Source: Biomphalaria glabrata
Lineage: Eukaryota; Mollusca; Gastropoda; Planorbidae
Length of the DNA: 64,000 nucleotides
Direction: 5' to 3'
Assembly (NCBI RefSeq): GCF_947242115.1
Contig: NC_074716.1
Span: 9,501,501-9,565,500 of the forward strand
Shown: positions 10,201 to 21,090 of the stretch, in pieces
How the letters are laid out: each line of letters starts with the position of its first letter
Numbering within the stretch: the stretch's first letter is position 1
Notes under the pieces: generated by a model
Databases searched by the model: none
Seen by the model: the letters and a program-made list of their open reading frames with translations, nothing else
Told to the model about the DNA's origin: nothing
Program-made: the position numbers and the translations under genes

Positions 10201-13022
10201 ATGGGACGAGGAATGTGCGTTTATCTTCATGTCTTTTGCCAGACAGTCATAGTGAGTTGCCTAAATCTTAAACCATTAGCTAAACATTCTTTGGGAAACA
10301 TAAAAAAAAAAACATTCTAAGAAATAGAACTGAAGCACCTACTCAATATATTGGTAACTATTTTTGACATAACACTTTATTACAACCTGATACATACATT
10401 TTTAGCATAGTAAAAAAAAATAGACTTGTGTATTTCTTCATTATTTCCTCAACAGTGTATGAAATTATTATCATAATCTGTTTCAAAACCTTCTATTACA
10501 GACTTAGAATGTGATGGAGTGAGACCTGGCATGACTGCTGTTCAAACTGAGGAAACTGACTCTGGTGCTAATGCCACAGGTGATTATGATCATTTATTTT
10601 TTTTTTTGTTCTATAACTATTTTTGTATGTGTAACAAAATAATTCATTGTTTACATTTATTCACTGAGTGCAACCCTGTTTCTTTTTTTTTTAATTTATG
10701 GTAACTTGATACCCATGTAACAATTTGTTAAATGTTTTCCTGGTCAAGATTTTTACATTTACCATTGGGCCAACTCATCGATTAGGTATTTAAACATTAT
10801 TATAGCAGGATTTTCTGAGAGCTTTAAATGTTTAAACAATAATACTGACTCCTTGTTTGAAACAACGTTGAAACATAAAAATACTGATACATTTTTTTTA
10901 AATGTCAAAAAAGGATTATACTGCTCTACGCTGAAAAGAAAAGCACCAAGAAGTAAAATGTCTTTAAAGTTTAGCGCTGTCTTGTGCCTTTCACTCGTAC
11001 ACTTGCAAAGTGATAGTTGTCTCATATTCTTTCATTTAATAAAATGATTTGACCTTTTGATTTACTTTAACTTATTCATATTAATTACTCAATGTTATAT
11101 TGTGATACATCTAAGCCACTAAACAATTATTTACAAATAAAAAATGTCAGCTGTTTATTAAAGTAATGGAACTCAAAATTTTATTATCTTTTGTCCTTTG
11201 AGTTTCCAGATACTCCTTTGGCCTTTCTATATCAGTTCTTCATATCCACTTGGCTACTTTTTAAACTGTTATCTTTGTTAATTTTTCATGTGGTATACTT
11301 GAAAAATAATTAAGAAAAATGTATAATAAAAAAAAAAATTCAAATGCGCTACCAACACATTAGATTCTTCTTCCCCCTTTTTTTTATTTATCATCAAAAC
11401 TCATGTTACCCTGTTAATGATGGGCTACAGAAACAAAAGATCTTTAAATCATCTGCCCTATAGATAGCAAGGTCTGAAAGGGGGAAATTCTAGACTAAGG
11501 GAAATAACACCCAAAAACCAAAATTCAATATTAATGTTTGATAGTTGTTTTTTTTAATGAAAAATAAGTTTAAAAAAACAACAACACACATTAAGTATTA
11601 GAGAAGTACAGGGTGTGAAAGAAAACTTATTTTTGAAGGATTCCCTGCACAATATTCTCATTTCCTGACAGTTTTCATAGCTAATTCTGATCAGTATGCC
11701 TCATTGGAAAACAGTAATAAGATTAAATAACCAAAGATATCTTGTGTCAATTAATGAAATGGAGAAAGCCTATTTCAAGATTCCCATCTAAGGGGGATAA
11801 GTATAAATGGACAGCTTTTCTCAGTGTATCTAGTGTACAGTATATAGGAAATTTTGATTAGTTATGTATTTTAAAAGATATATGATAATTTTTGAGCACT
11901 TTTAGTACTGCTGAATCAAATGTCTTTGCTCTCTTGTCTGTAGCTGAAAAAAAAATATATGGGAAGTATTAGAGTATGGCTTTATGACATATAAATAAAG
12001 ACTTCCTTAAAAATAATCAGCATCTAACCAGCAGATACAAAGCAGAGTTAATGTGAAGATTAACTGCTACTACTTTTTAAAAATGTTTGATCAGCAGCTG
12101 TGGTCTTACAGTTTAACATCCTTGACATTGCTTATTTTATCTTTTTATTTCAAATACTCTCAAATTTTCCTCTTTTTATTTTCTTAAGGTTCCATTATAT
12201 TAGTTCCCCATTACTCTACATCACTTTCTCTACTTTTTCTATTACTGTGTTTTAGTGGTTATAGAATGTAAATGAAATCTTAAAAACAAAAAACAATATG
12301 TAAATATGGAGCTGCCTACTGAAATTTACATTAATCATGAGAATCTCCACTCTATTTACATTTTAATGTTCTGGTAGAGTAGAGTAAAATATTTAAAAAC
12401 AGTTGATCAGATGCTTGCTAATTCATTCTACCATTAAGAGTGACTGTAAATAATGTATTTTACCGTGAGTTAGTTAATTACAGTTTTAAAAAAAGTAACG
12501 TTCACCTTTCAGACCTTGCAATCTATAGGACAAATGATGTAAAGGTGATCTGTTTCTGTGGCCCAATGTTAACGAGGGTGGCCAACACAATGACCAACTT
12601 CCTTTACTTTCCCCCAACTATTGACAGGTACCCATTAGAGTTGAGTGGACTCAGAGGCGCCCAAAAATCCCAAAATTTAAAATTCCAGTCTTCACTAGGA
12701 TTTGAACCAGTGACCCCCGGTTCAGAAGCCAAGCACTTTACCTCTCAGCCTCCAGTTAATCACAAGTATCTAAATTCTCTCTATTTTTTTTCTCCCTTTA
12801 GCTAGAGCAGTTGATAAGAATACCACCAAGTCTTTGCTAAAGAAGGAGAACAAATACCTTCACCAGCTCCTGACTTGCAAGGTATGTGAGCAAGCACCCA
12901 TCAAAGATTTGTTCCTGCCCTGTGGTGACCTCTACGCCTGCACTGATTGTGCTCAGAAATTGAGTCATTGCCCACTTTGCAATAAGAAAATAATGGGAAC
13001 AGTGACGGTCTACTTCTCTTAG
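4288..13022 (+). CDS. Gene 1: BIR/IAP-type protein, two BIR domains plus RING
   Basis: Six exons join in frame, all at phase 1: 4288-5422, 5646-5921, 7116-7304, 8797-8934, 10502-10579, 12802-13022 (678 aa). Residues 3-20 are hydrophobic (signal anchor or signal peptide). A divergent BIR-like domain spans about 277-342, with C312-x2-C315, H334 and C338. A canonical BIR spans 444-508, split by an intron at its Gly471, with C478-x2-C481-x16-H498-x6-C505, W488 and EH. A C-terminal RING spans 631-665, with Cys at 631, 634, 646, 652, 655, 662 and 665 but Asp648 where His is usual. BIR domains bind caspases or adaptors, and the RING acts as an E3 ubiquitin ligase, so the likely role is control of cell death or immune signalling. 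A second hydrophobic stretch (about 135-183) may be a membrane segment or an unrecognised in-frame intron. The start is supported only by analogy with genes 2 and 3. The three-dimensional folds were not tested. Confidence 0.85.
7575..7750 (+). repeat. tRNA-derived SINE, family A (in gene 1 intron 3)
   Basis: It has a tRNA-like head with an A-box-like stretch and a B box ggttcaaaccc, then the tail typical of this family (tttggactaggaagtaaa, then a tctgaagga block). The same consensus recurs at 9575, 43549, 54717 and 60857, all on the + strand. Confidence 0.75.
8165..8760. other. Unidentified stretch in gene 1 intron 3
   Basis: This part is richer in C and A than its surroundings and carries short broken frames on the + strand. 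It may be a worn mobile-element piece. I could not match it to a family. It ends just before the exon at 8797. Confidence 0.25.
9195..9530 (+). mobile_element. LINE family X, 3' end with C2H2-type finger
   Basis: It contains [11 protein letters not shown], matching the piece at 1855-1890, then an acidic and Trp-containing stretch. It ends in a C2H2-type zinc finger with [19 protein letters not shown], which marks the C-terminus of this LINE family. A stop interrupts it near the middle. It is 5'-truncated and lies in intron 4 of gene 1. Confidence 0.65.
9575..9735 (+). repeat. SINE family A copy (in gene 1 intron 4)
   Basis: It is a diverged copy with the B box aggtttgaaccct, followed by a tgcctgctgtaatccccc block and a ctgggctggaatgtaa block that match the family. 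It follows an (AT)n run at 9551-9571. Confidence 0.6.
9771..10262 (+). mobile_element. MITE-D copy interrupted by a LINE
   Basis: The left end is acaaagcttatat at 9771. The interior matches the full copy at 15887-16382 (ttcccttgttcaagatacc, then ctaataggttaatttt). The right part (gccagacag ... gtgagttg) resumes near 10236, after a LINE insertion at 9999-10235. The last terminal bases are worn. Confidence 0.6.
9999..10235 (-). mobile_element. LINE family Y, short 3' end piece
   Basis: Its sequence matches the 3' end of the longer copy at 46010-46960 almost base for base. Read on the minus strand it encodes the C-terminal tail (LAYGTR-like, then NPFHALIAL read in antisense). Its 3' end, at the left, is a short tandem tail of the type ttatcttatc, as in CR1/L2-like LINEs. 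It sits inside a MITE-D copy. Confidence 0.65.
12493..12754 (-). repeat. SINE family B copy beside the RING exon of gene 1
   Basis: Read on the minus strand it has a tRNA-like head (cctcc end, then ggctgagaggtaaag) and a B box resembling ggttcaaatcc, then the family body. It ends 47 bp before the acceptor of the last exon of gene 1. Confidence 0.75.
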
Positions 13023-13358
13023 TCTGTCCAAACACTTTGCAGTTGGATTCGCTTGATATGGGCTCTTGGTTTTTCACACAGTGTTCTTGGTAGAGGCCCT
13101 CCCCCCCATCTCTACTTCATTGTCTGAGCTGCTAACCAGGGAAATCAGGAACTGCTTCATCTTAATCTGAAGCTGGATTTCATATGCTGAAGCCTTAATT
13201 TTTAAACCTTTTTATCACAAGCTTAAATCTTTGCTAGTTGAAAATTTATTTCTAGAGTTCATGAGTGGATTTTAAAGCTTTGGTTGTTGATGGCTAAGAA
13301 TTTGTGTCCCATCACATTACTAACACTTTTAATTATTCACATTCCTAGGTTTTAAGTA

Positions 13359-13364
13359 AATAAA
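13359..13364 (+). terminator. Candidate poly(A) signal of gene 1
   Basis: This is an AATAAA hexamer 337 bp after the stop codon of gene 1, in an otherwise open 3' flank. A second one lies at 13667-13672. Which is used cannot be told from sequence alone. Confidence 0.35.
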
Positions 13365-13947
13365 CTATTCTATCCTGGACCTTTTAGGTCTAGTTGACGT
13401 AATGCCTTAGTATTCTCAGTCCAGGGAGAAAAATTTAATCTGGTAGCTGGGTCTTTAAAAAGCTTGATGATAGCAGAGTAAAAGTCCATTTTGATGTCCC
13501 AAAAGATCCTTAGTTATTAGACTTTATGAAAGAGAGCTTATAAAACTATTAACCTGTTCTAGTTTGAAAAAAAACAACTTCATTTATTTGGTGTTTTTTT
13601 TCATTCATTTGTACCATTCTGATGTCATATGCGGCTGTTGATTGTCAAACCATTTATACTGCATAAAATAAATGAATTAATTTTTTTCTAAGCAGGAATA
13701 ATGACCCAAACTCTGTTAAACTGAAACTAAATGTATTATTTTAAATTAAATTGTACACACTTGTAAAGTTCACATACATAAATTTTGTTTACACTTTGCA
13801 AACTTAGATATACTTATGTAAAGGGGCATTCATTTTAGTTATTTCTAGATTCATTTGCATTTAAATCTAAGTTGAGCTTCAAAGAGACTTCCAGCATTTT
13901 TTTTTATATAAATATAATTGTTCTTGCCTTCTTGCCATATTTTTGGC
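13365..13947. other. 3' flank of gene 1
   Basis: This is AT-rich DNA without a convincing frame, with a second AATAAA at 13667. I see no gene. Confidence 0.4.
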
Positions 13948-14500
13948 TTAACTCTTTGGCTCCGCAACAACGACAGGACGTTGATTTTAAAAAAGGGGAA
14001 AAGAGTCGGACCAACGCTGGGGGCATCGGCTATTTAAAATTTATTTTTTCGTTTCTATTTTTCCAATTCATGTTTTTTATTGTTTAATTTTTTATCTAGA
14101 ATAGTTTCCCTTTGCTAAACATCCGGAATTTCCTTCATTTAACGTGTTTTTATTTTGTACGAAGTTTGTCAAGAAATGACATTTATTTTGTCTCTGTGCG
14201 TGTTTTTTTAACATGGAGCTTCAACCAAGGCCACATAAACTTTGTAGATCTAAATATTTCTTTGATGAAGAAGTATAATAATTCAGATGACAGTGATTTT
14301 GTTTCATCTGATGGTGATATTGATAAATCTAATTATATAGTCTAGATCTAGTAAATTAATTTATAGATCTAGAATCTAGGGCTAGGTCTAGTAATGATGA
14401 AGTTTATCAGCTGATGAAGCAGCTCCACCCCCAGCTAATGTTCAATGTAGATCTAGAACTAGTTTAGCTGTCTCTATATCATCTAGATCTAAATCTAATC
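13948..14500 (+). mobile_element. piggyBac-like DNA transposon relic (left end)
   Basis: A TTAA is followed directly by ctctttggctccgc, which resembles a piggyBac terminal repeat next to its TTAA target. About 270 bp further on, a short frame reads MELQPRPHKLCRSKYFF. A second frame has an acidic stretch with SDDSDFVSSDGD, as at the N-terminus of piggyBac-type transposases. The catalytic core is missing. The rest is rich in tagatctag. Family assignment is inference. Confidence 0.4.
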
Positions 14501-14530
14501 AGATAGAGGTAGATCTCTAGATCTATCATT
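14340..14530. repeat. Tract dense in agatct/ctaga palindromes
   Basis: The overlapping palindromes agatct and tctaga occur many times in under 200 bp. Similar shorter tracts lie at 23130-23260 and near 31200. Confidence 0.55.
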
Positions 14531-14712
14531 TAGGCACTGAAACAGATCAATTTCAGATAATAGTGAGCAATATATTGTCAAGGTCTATATTTAGACAAGT
14601 CTGAATATAACTATAGCTGTTTTAAAAGCCTAGTAACATTTATTGTGATAGTATGCAGTTTTTATGTTACATTTCTAGTGTGGTGCAATGCGATGAAAGT
14701 TACCAGCATTTT

Positions 14713-15135
14713 ATACAAGCTTATATCAACTTACTCTGTCTGTCTGCATGTCTTGTAAAATGTTTGAATATGTTTTTTCTGCCATGTCCCATTCTCTGAT
14801 CAAGTTAAAACTTTGCACTACTATTCATTGATCCTGAGAAGACATGCATAAATCCAAAAAATTAACCAATTAGTTAATTAATTATTTTTGATGAATTATT
14901 TTTTTTTATATTGAAATAAGGGAAAAAATCTACATAATGAGAGATGTGGATGTATATATGGATTTAATCCCCTTATTATGTTTTAAAATGTTTTTTCTGC
15001 CACTTCCCCTTCCCGGATCAAGTTGAAATTTTGCATATCTATTCATAGTCGATGACAACACATGAATCAATCCAAATATTAACCGATTAGTTAATCATTT
15101 AGTACTAATTAATTAATTGTGTTTTATATAGCGGA
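14713..15135 (-). mobile_element. MITE-D copy with internal duplication
   Basis: It starts with acaagcttatatcaact and ctctgtctgtctg, the right end of MITE-D read in reverse. Then the block ttttttctgcca ... gatcaagttgaaa, with attaaccaattagttaatta, occurs twice (about 14768 and 14990), so the interior is duplicated. Confidence 0.6.
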
Positions 15136-15886
15136 AAGGAAGCTAAACCCTGTAATTTTGAAATAAGTGTCAGTAATTAGCAGTTCTCTCTTAAATAAGC
15201 TTTGCTTTTAAAAAGTATTCTTTTTTCTAGTGCTTTTTAAAATTTTATTATAAGAAAAGCTCTTCATGTCTAATTCAAAATGAAAACAAACTTTGCTAAT
15301 CTTTGAGAGTCAAAACAGAATTTGTATAGCTCTTTTCATTCTTTGTTCTGTATCTAAAAAAAAAAGCTTATAAAGTGAAAGTGCCATCACTGCAATGTAA
15401 AAGGCCAACCCATAAAACTGATTGTTTATCAAGCTTTTTTTTTTTTTTGTTCTAAAGGTCTGAAAGTATCTTTTTTATAAACTTGATAAAATGTTGTTTG
15501 TATTAATAATTAAAAAAAAAAAGGTTACCTCTCTTTGCTTAGGAGTTAGACACAACTTTTAAAAATAGAAGTCTACTGGCTTGAATGTCTATTTTTGTTA
15601 AAAATTACTTACATTTAAACCTTGAACTTGTCAGTCAGGAATTCTGCTTCAAGCTTTAAAAATTTAATTTGAAATCAATTTTAATTTACACAATCCTCAA
15701 TCTATGCACTCCTTTCATTCATATTTAACACTTATAGTTAAACAGAAAAAGATTAAAGATAGGATACTTAAATGCTAGTTTATAAAAGGAATAATTCAGC
15801 AAACTTTACTTTTAAAATAAATGAATAAATAAATGAATGAAAGAATATTGTTAAAAAGACAACATTAAAAATACTTTAAAAAAAAA

Positions 15887-16382
15887 ACAAAGCTTATATT
15901 AAGTGTAATTGTATCAATTAGTTTGGATCAGACATATAATTATATGTATAGTTAACCTAGACAAAATAAATCTGCATGATTAGAAATATTTTTACTAATT
16001 GTTTTTGTTTAGCTTTTAGCTTTTTCAATTTGCTGTAATCCTATCACTTGTCTTACTAGTTGTGAAAGGGGGAGGGAAGAAGGGGGTATTTTGGTGAATG
16101 TTTACATGATCGTTTTTTAAATGCATAAAGATGAGTCCTCAAAGGGACTAATTCATCTTATACCAGCACATCTGTCAAGTAGGATTTATTTTCCTTGTTT
16201 AAGATACCAAACAAAATAATAAATTACCAATAGTTACTTCAATAATTGGTTAATTTTTTTTTATTGATTCTTGTGTTGGCAGGTAAAAGAAATAATTTTG
16301 CGAAATTTTAGCTTGATAACAAGTACAAACTTTTTACCATACAGACAGGTACACAGACTGAGTGAGTTGATATAAGCTTTGT
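15887..16382 (+). mobile_element. Complete MITE-D copy with terminal inverted repeats
   Basis: The left terminus is acaaagcttatat and the right terminus is atataagctttgt, an exact 13-bp inverted repeat 496 bp apart. The interior has no coding frame. It carries blocks shared by all family members: gggactaattcatctta, ttgtttaagataccaaac, ggttaatttt and tttttaccatacagac. It is the reference copy here. The autonomous partner is unknown. Confidence 0.7.
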
Positions 16383-18035
16383 AAAAAAAACAAAAGTTTC
16401 TGCAGCACACATTGATGGCATTTAATAAAGTTTCTCCTATTTGTATGTTTCCTGCTAATCTTATAATTTTTTAAAGCTAACTTATGTATGACATGTTAGA
16501 CTTAGGAACATTTATTTATGAGGAATTGTTTGAAAGTTACAAGACATTTTTTCTAATAAATGTTCACTGCTCTGCTATTGCACATATTATGGATAAGCCA
16601 CTTTTATGAATCCCACTTCGGTGGCAAAAATCAATGGCTTACTATCAAGGGAGGCTCGAGCTCGAATCCCAATTTGAGCTAAGTTGTGTTTGTTGAATTC
16701 CTAAAGGCAGCACTGAAACTTCTAGAATCCTCTCCATCCATTGGTTTAAAAAAAAGAGATTGAACCATAGATATAAACATGAAAGTTGCAATAATTTTTT
16801 AAATATTCAAAACAAACAAAAAAAGATTTTAAAAAATATACTGACCTTCAGGAAAACCTCTTTCCTTTGTTTAAACATTTTTGATTAACCATCACCTTAT
16901 AAAGGTTTAAGCTACACAAAGAATGAAATTATTGAAATTTTTTCTCTTTTTGTCAAAGATTTTCAATAGTTATGATTTTTTTAATATAAATTAATAAAAG
17001 CTTTGTGTGGTATATTTTTTTTTTTTTAAAGTTTTTCTATGATCAATAAGTTTTGTTCTCCTTTTACTATTTTCTATTCTTTTGTTATGTTGCGGCAATT
17101 TGTATAAATATTTTGATTTTCTTTTAAAATACCTCTTACGAAGTTTCAGTCCATATATGACCTGATAAAATCTTTAGCTGGACTGTTAAACTTGTTTGTG
17201 TAAATCTGACTGGACACACTCCTTACAATTATAAAACATTTCAAGAGAAAAAAATTGAATGAGAAATCTTAGACTACAGCTTCATGAAGGATGAATTGAT
17301 TTTAAGAAATTATTATGTTACTTGTTATTTGGTATCTATTACTGTTGCATGAGTGTAACTGTGAAGAAGATAATAAGATTATCTAGCGTTATGTTACTCT
17401 ATCAAACCTGGGCATTTCTCAACTGACATTCCATTTCTTTTGTTGTTATACTTTTATAAAATGTATCAATTACATTTTTTTCTTTTTTAAATTATATAAC
17501 TCCAATACTTGTTTCAATAACTCCTTTAAAAACTGCTATGCTCTTATCCTTGTAATAATGGTATGTTTTTTTCATGTCCATGTGAAATGTTGTGGTCATC
17601 CTTAATCTCAAAATCGCATTGCTTTTATTAATGTTGTGGTTAATGCCTGGAGGCCAAAAAAAAAAAGAGTTGAGATTGTTTTGTTCACATTCACTCATGT
17701 ATTTGATTATTCTTCTCCTATATTTATTCCAGCCCCAGTTTGACAAAACACTTTTATCAAATCACTCTGTACCTCTCTTCTTCTCTTGCATGTTTAGATG
17801 TTTGCAATTGAATTTTTGACAAACTTTTGTCTGAATCAACCAATTAGTTTATTAATCAGTGATAATTAATTCATTTTGTTTTATACACAAAATGTACTAC
17901 ACTAACCTATATAGTAATATTGTTTTCTATATTAACTCACTACTGTATCAGTGCATTTTAATTAACTTTTTAAAAAAATTTTTAATGTGATTTATTATCT
18001 TTATTATCTTGAATGCTGTTATAGTAGGCCTATAG
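16383..18035. other. AT-rich intergenic stretch
   Basis: It is mostly A/T homopolymers and weak frames. A SINE-C-like remnant lies at 16604-16735. I see no gene. Confidence 0.4.
16604..16735 (+). repeat. SINE family C remnant
   Basis: It has ggaggctcgagctcgaatccc followed by gttgtgtttgttga and ctaaaggcagcac, in the same order as the reverse complement of the copies at 27966 and 50000. It is strongly diverged. Confidence 0.45.
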
Positions 18036-18186
18036 TAAAGTTCCCTTTTCAGACCTTGTGGTCTTTAGGGCAGATGCCTCTGAGTCCACCCAGCTCTAAT
18101 GGGAACTTGACATTAGCTATGGAAAAGTAAAGGGAGTTGGTTGTTGTGCTGGCCACATGACACCCACATTAACCTTAGGCCACAGA
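18036..18186. repeat. SINE family B inverted chimera
   Basis: The first ~40 bp (aaagttcccttttcagacc ... gggcagatg) are the end of SINE-B in minus orientation. The next ~110 bp (cctctgagtccacccagctc ... ggccacaga) are SINE-B in plus orientation. The two halves therefore meet head to head. Confidence 0.6.
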
Positions 18187-19833
18187 TTTTTATATCATTT
18201 TTCCAAAAATTTTCAATATTTCTTGTTAATGTTTTCAAGACACTGAAATATGTTATCAGTATTATTGATAACCTTTTAAACAGTTTTTTATGCTCCTGCC
18301 ATTGTGGGTGCTAAGTTTGTTATTGTTTAAAAAGTTTTTTGCGCTTCAATTAATGGATCAAAAGTACTGCTCCTGTTCATGAATTGAAATAAATAGAGAA
18401 AACACACTTATTTTTGTTTGATTATTTATGTAGCCTTTTTCTTTGCTTAACCTGCTTTAAGTTTCTCCTCAATTTTGTTTACTTCATTTTTTTAAAAATA
18501 TATTTAAAAGCATTTTGTTTGATTAACATACAAATGTTTCCTTGAAACCTTTTTTTTTTTTTTTTTGTTTTTAACATTTCAGGCTATTTATTCCAATGAC
18601 ATATTTGATCATAGGAACACATAACATGCCTTTAGAAAACATTTTTTTAATGAAATTCAACTTTTTTTCATCAAAATGGGGGGTCGAGGGGTCAAATCAC
18701 CTATTTTTAGGAAAATGTTTTTGAAATAACCATTAAAGCTACCCTATCTCCTGACAAAGACAGAGAGATTTTGAAAAATTTTTTTTTTTTTATTTTCTCC
18801 ATATCAGCAGACAGCGTCTTCAACCATTGTAATCAATAAAAATGTTTTTTTACTCTTTTCCTGTAAACATTTTATGACATTTTCTTCTGTCATCCTGTGC
18901 CAAGACCATATTTAAACATTTAAAACTGTCCTTAAAAACACTTACCCATGTAAAATTTACATTTTGAGAAAAATCCAAATTAAAGTTGCAATGAGTGAGT
19001 AAAACAAGATATGTATGTATATTGTGTAAAAAAGATGTTTTATTTAGCTCATGTAAAATGTATAAATAGAAGCAAACACAAAATGTAGTAAAATGTTACA
19101 ATTTATTTTAGATGGCTTCCCCATACATCCCCCCCCCCCCCCCCCCCCCATCCTTCACGGTGCCAAAAAAATTGATCCGGAGACATAAGTCCAATATTTA
19201 CCTTACAGACATTAATGTAAACCACAAAACAATAAAAAATCAAAATAATGTATCTTCGAATTATAAATACATGCAAATAATAAGTAAATAAGTAATAAGT
19301 AAATAATTAGTTAAAATATAATTAATATAATATATGAATGTGGTTTTCATTGACATCATCTTAAATAGTATATAAAAAAAATTTACCTACATCATTTCAA
19401 ATAATTTAGAACCGAAGATTATCCTTTACTTCAATAGTTTAATTCTGATTCAATCACTTTTTCTGCATCAATGTATTTTTTATGATTTTATAAAAAAAAA
19501 AGGGGGGGGGGTGGAAGATAAATAAATTTTGTAAAAATTGTTTTAAAATTAGAGTACCGGTACTTGGATGAAGAAATGAATTGCAGATTTAATTTAAAAC
19601 ACAAAAGACCGTTGACCTCAACACTTTTCACAATCTTCCTTGGAAGGATAATAGAGAGTGCTCCGAAACGTTACCAAACGGTACTGTTAGCATTGTGGAT
19701 GACAAGTCTATCTGGGACAGAGGGAGAACTTAGTAATGTGCATAGACGAGACTTCCGCTCGCAAGGTATGGTATGCTAATCAATGCTGAAACAAGAAAAA
19801 CATAAAAAAAAAATACTTAAAAAAAAAAAAAAA
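18187..19833. other. AT-rich intergenic stretch with homopolymers
   Basis: It has long T runs near 18550 and 18780, a C run of about 19 at 19131-19149 and a G run near 19502. No gene is visible. Confidence 0.4.
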
Positions 19834-20000
19834 CAAAGCTTATATTAAGCATGCTTGTATCAATTAGTAAATCCGTCATGTAATTAAATTTGTAATACAT
19901 TTATAAAAACAAATTAAAAAAAAAATATGGAATGACCTGAATTCGACTTCTCAAGCCAACGTGTTAACCACTCTACTAGCGAAGAGTCTACGTACAAGAA
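19834..20000 (+). mobile_element. MITE-D copy, left part only
   Basis: It starts acaaagcttatattaag like the reference copy, with the gtatcaattag block. It ends in the tRNA-like segment with aagccaacgtgttaaccac and gaattcga. The right half is missing. Confidence 0.55.
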
Positions 20001-20137
20001 AGATAAGTTACATAACAAATTTAATCTATTAATGTTACCTAGTGGGGGTATAGCTAAAAGTAGTCAATGAGATGTATCATCGATAACAGTCCCAGTGCGA
20101 CCTTTGGTTAATAACGAGTTCCCATGTGACCTATACA

Positions 20138-20540
20138 GTGGCGAGGCTAGCAATGTGCGGATGGTGCGGGCCGCACGGGGCATCAAGTGGTGAGGGGCAT
20201 CAAACTATACTTTCCAAGTAAAAACACGTTGTACATACATGAAAAACTTCAAACTACTGTATTTGAAATGTGAACTACTGTATGTATATGTACAGTATGT
20301 TGTTACTTCATGACTCGGTACGCTGCTTTCATCTAGATTCAGGGCTTAAACCTCTAGACTCTAAATCTAGAATAATTGTCGTTGTTTATTTTTCTTTTCA
20401 CTGTGATGTAAATATTATGGTCACTGCTCAAGACTGAAAAGTCCTGTTGGCGCGCATAGTGCTAGCTCGGAGTGATTATTATCTCTGGTTGAAATGGTTG
20501 ACGGTTTGGATCAAGCGGTCTAAAGGGATAGTTTACCTTG
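20138..20540 (+). mobile_element. hAT-like transposon relic, end piece
   Basis: It begins cagtggcgaggctagcaatg, a CAGTGGCG-type end as in many hAT elements. It shares a ~200-bp body, in reverse orientation, with 30905-31330: tctagaataattgtcgttg, then gcgcatagtgctagctc and ggttgacgg. At the other copy this body leads into transposase-like coding. The element here is broken. Confidence 0.5.
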
Positions 20541-20689
20541 GTCCTTGGTTTGAGTCTCTGAGCATTGAATACACATTTAACTCTTGTGGTAGTTTCTTTT
20601 GTTCCCACATTATCTGGTAGATTTCTGTTAGCTTAGCTGTCAGCTCTGAACTGCCAAGTGAGTATATTTCAGCAGTGGCCAACATTGCT

Positions 20690-20905
20690 TTAAGGCCTTT
20701 CTGAGTAATCCAGCTTGCTTCAAAGCAGAGAACGCTACACTAATGCCAAAGGAGAGGTCCAGCGAAATCTGAGGCTCATGAAGGAGTCATGGTATATTAA
20801 AAAGCAGAAGAAATCCAGTCATATCTGACAGTAAAAATGCAAAAATATTTTTCAATTCTATCAAAGCTTTTTATGGTCCTCACGCCTTTCCTCGCTATTT
20901 TTTCC
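20690..20905 (+). mobile_element. LINE family X, region between endonuclease and RT
   Basis: The + strand reads KGEVQRNLRLMKESWYIKK and then a frame with FFNSIKAFYGP, which is the linker before the RT in this LINE family. It is flanked by an opposite-strand piece of the same family at 20940. Confidence 0.5.
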
Positions 20906-20939
20906 CATCCAGAAGAACGTGTAGCCTGCTCCAACTTCT

Positions 20940-21090
20940 GTTAACTGTCCTTCTTAAGCAAGTCGCGTTTCACTTCGGGCAGCAATATCTACATTGTATC
21001 TGGCTAGTTCTCTTGCCACAAGGGCAGTACGACCTTCAGGACTGTTTGATTCAGCACGGTCAAGTAGAGTGCGGACATTCCAGGCGCCGA
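20940..21090 (-). mobile_element. LINE family X, start of endonuclease domain
   Basis: The minus strand reads GAWNVRTLLDRAESNSPEGR, then TALVARELARYNVDIAA. This is the start of the apurinic-like endonuclease of this LINE family, in one open frame. The rest of the domain is not present downstream. Confidence 0.65.

Noticed and set aside
12440-12805. A 121-codon open frame before the last exon of gene 1
   Set aside because: It lies over SINE-B in antisense and ends at the exon border.
12837-13031. Open frame on the minus strand over the RING exon
   Set aside because: It is the shadow of the RING coding strand and has no domain of its own.
19131-19149. C homopolymer as a functional element
   Set aside because: It is a simple run in AT-rich DNA without further structure and is prone to sequencing error.
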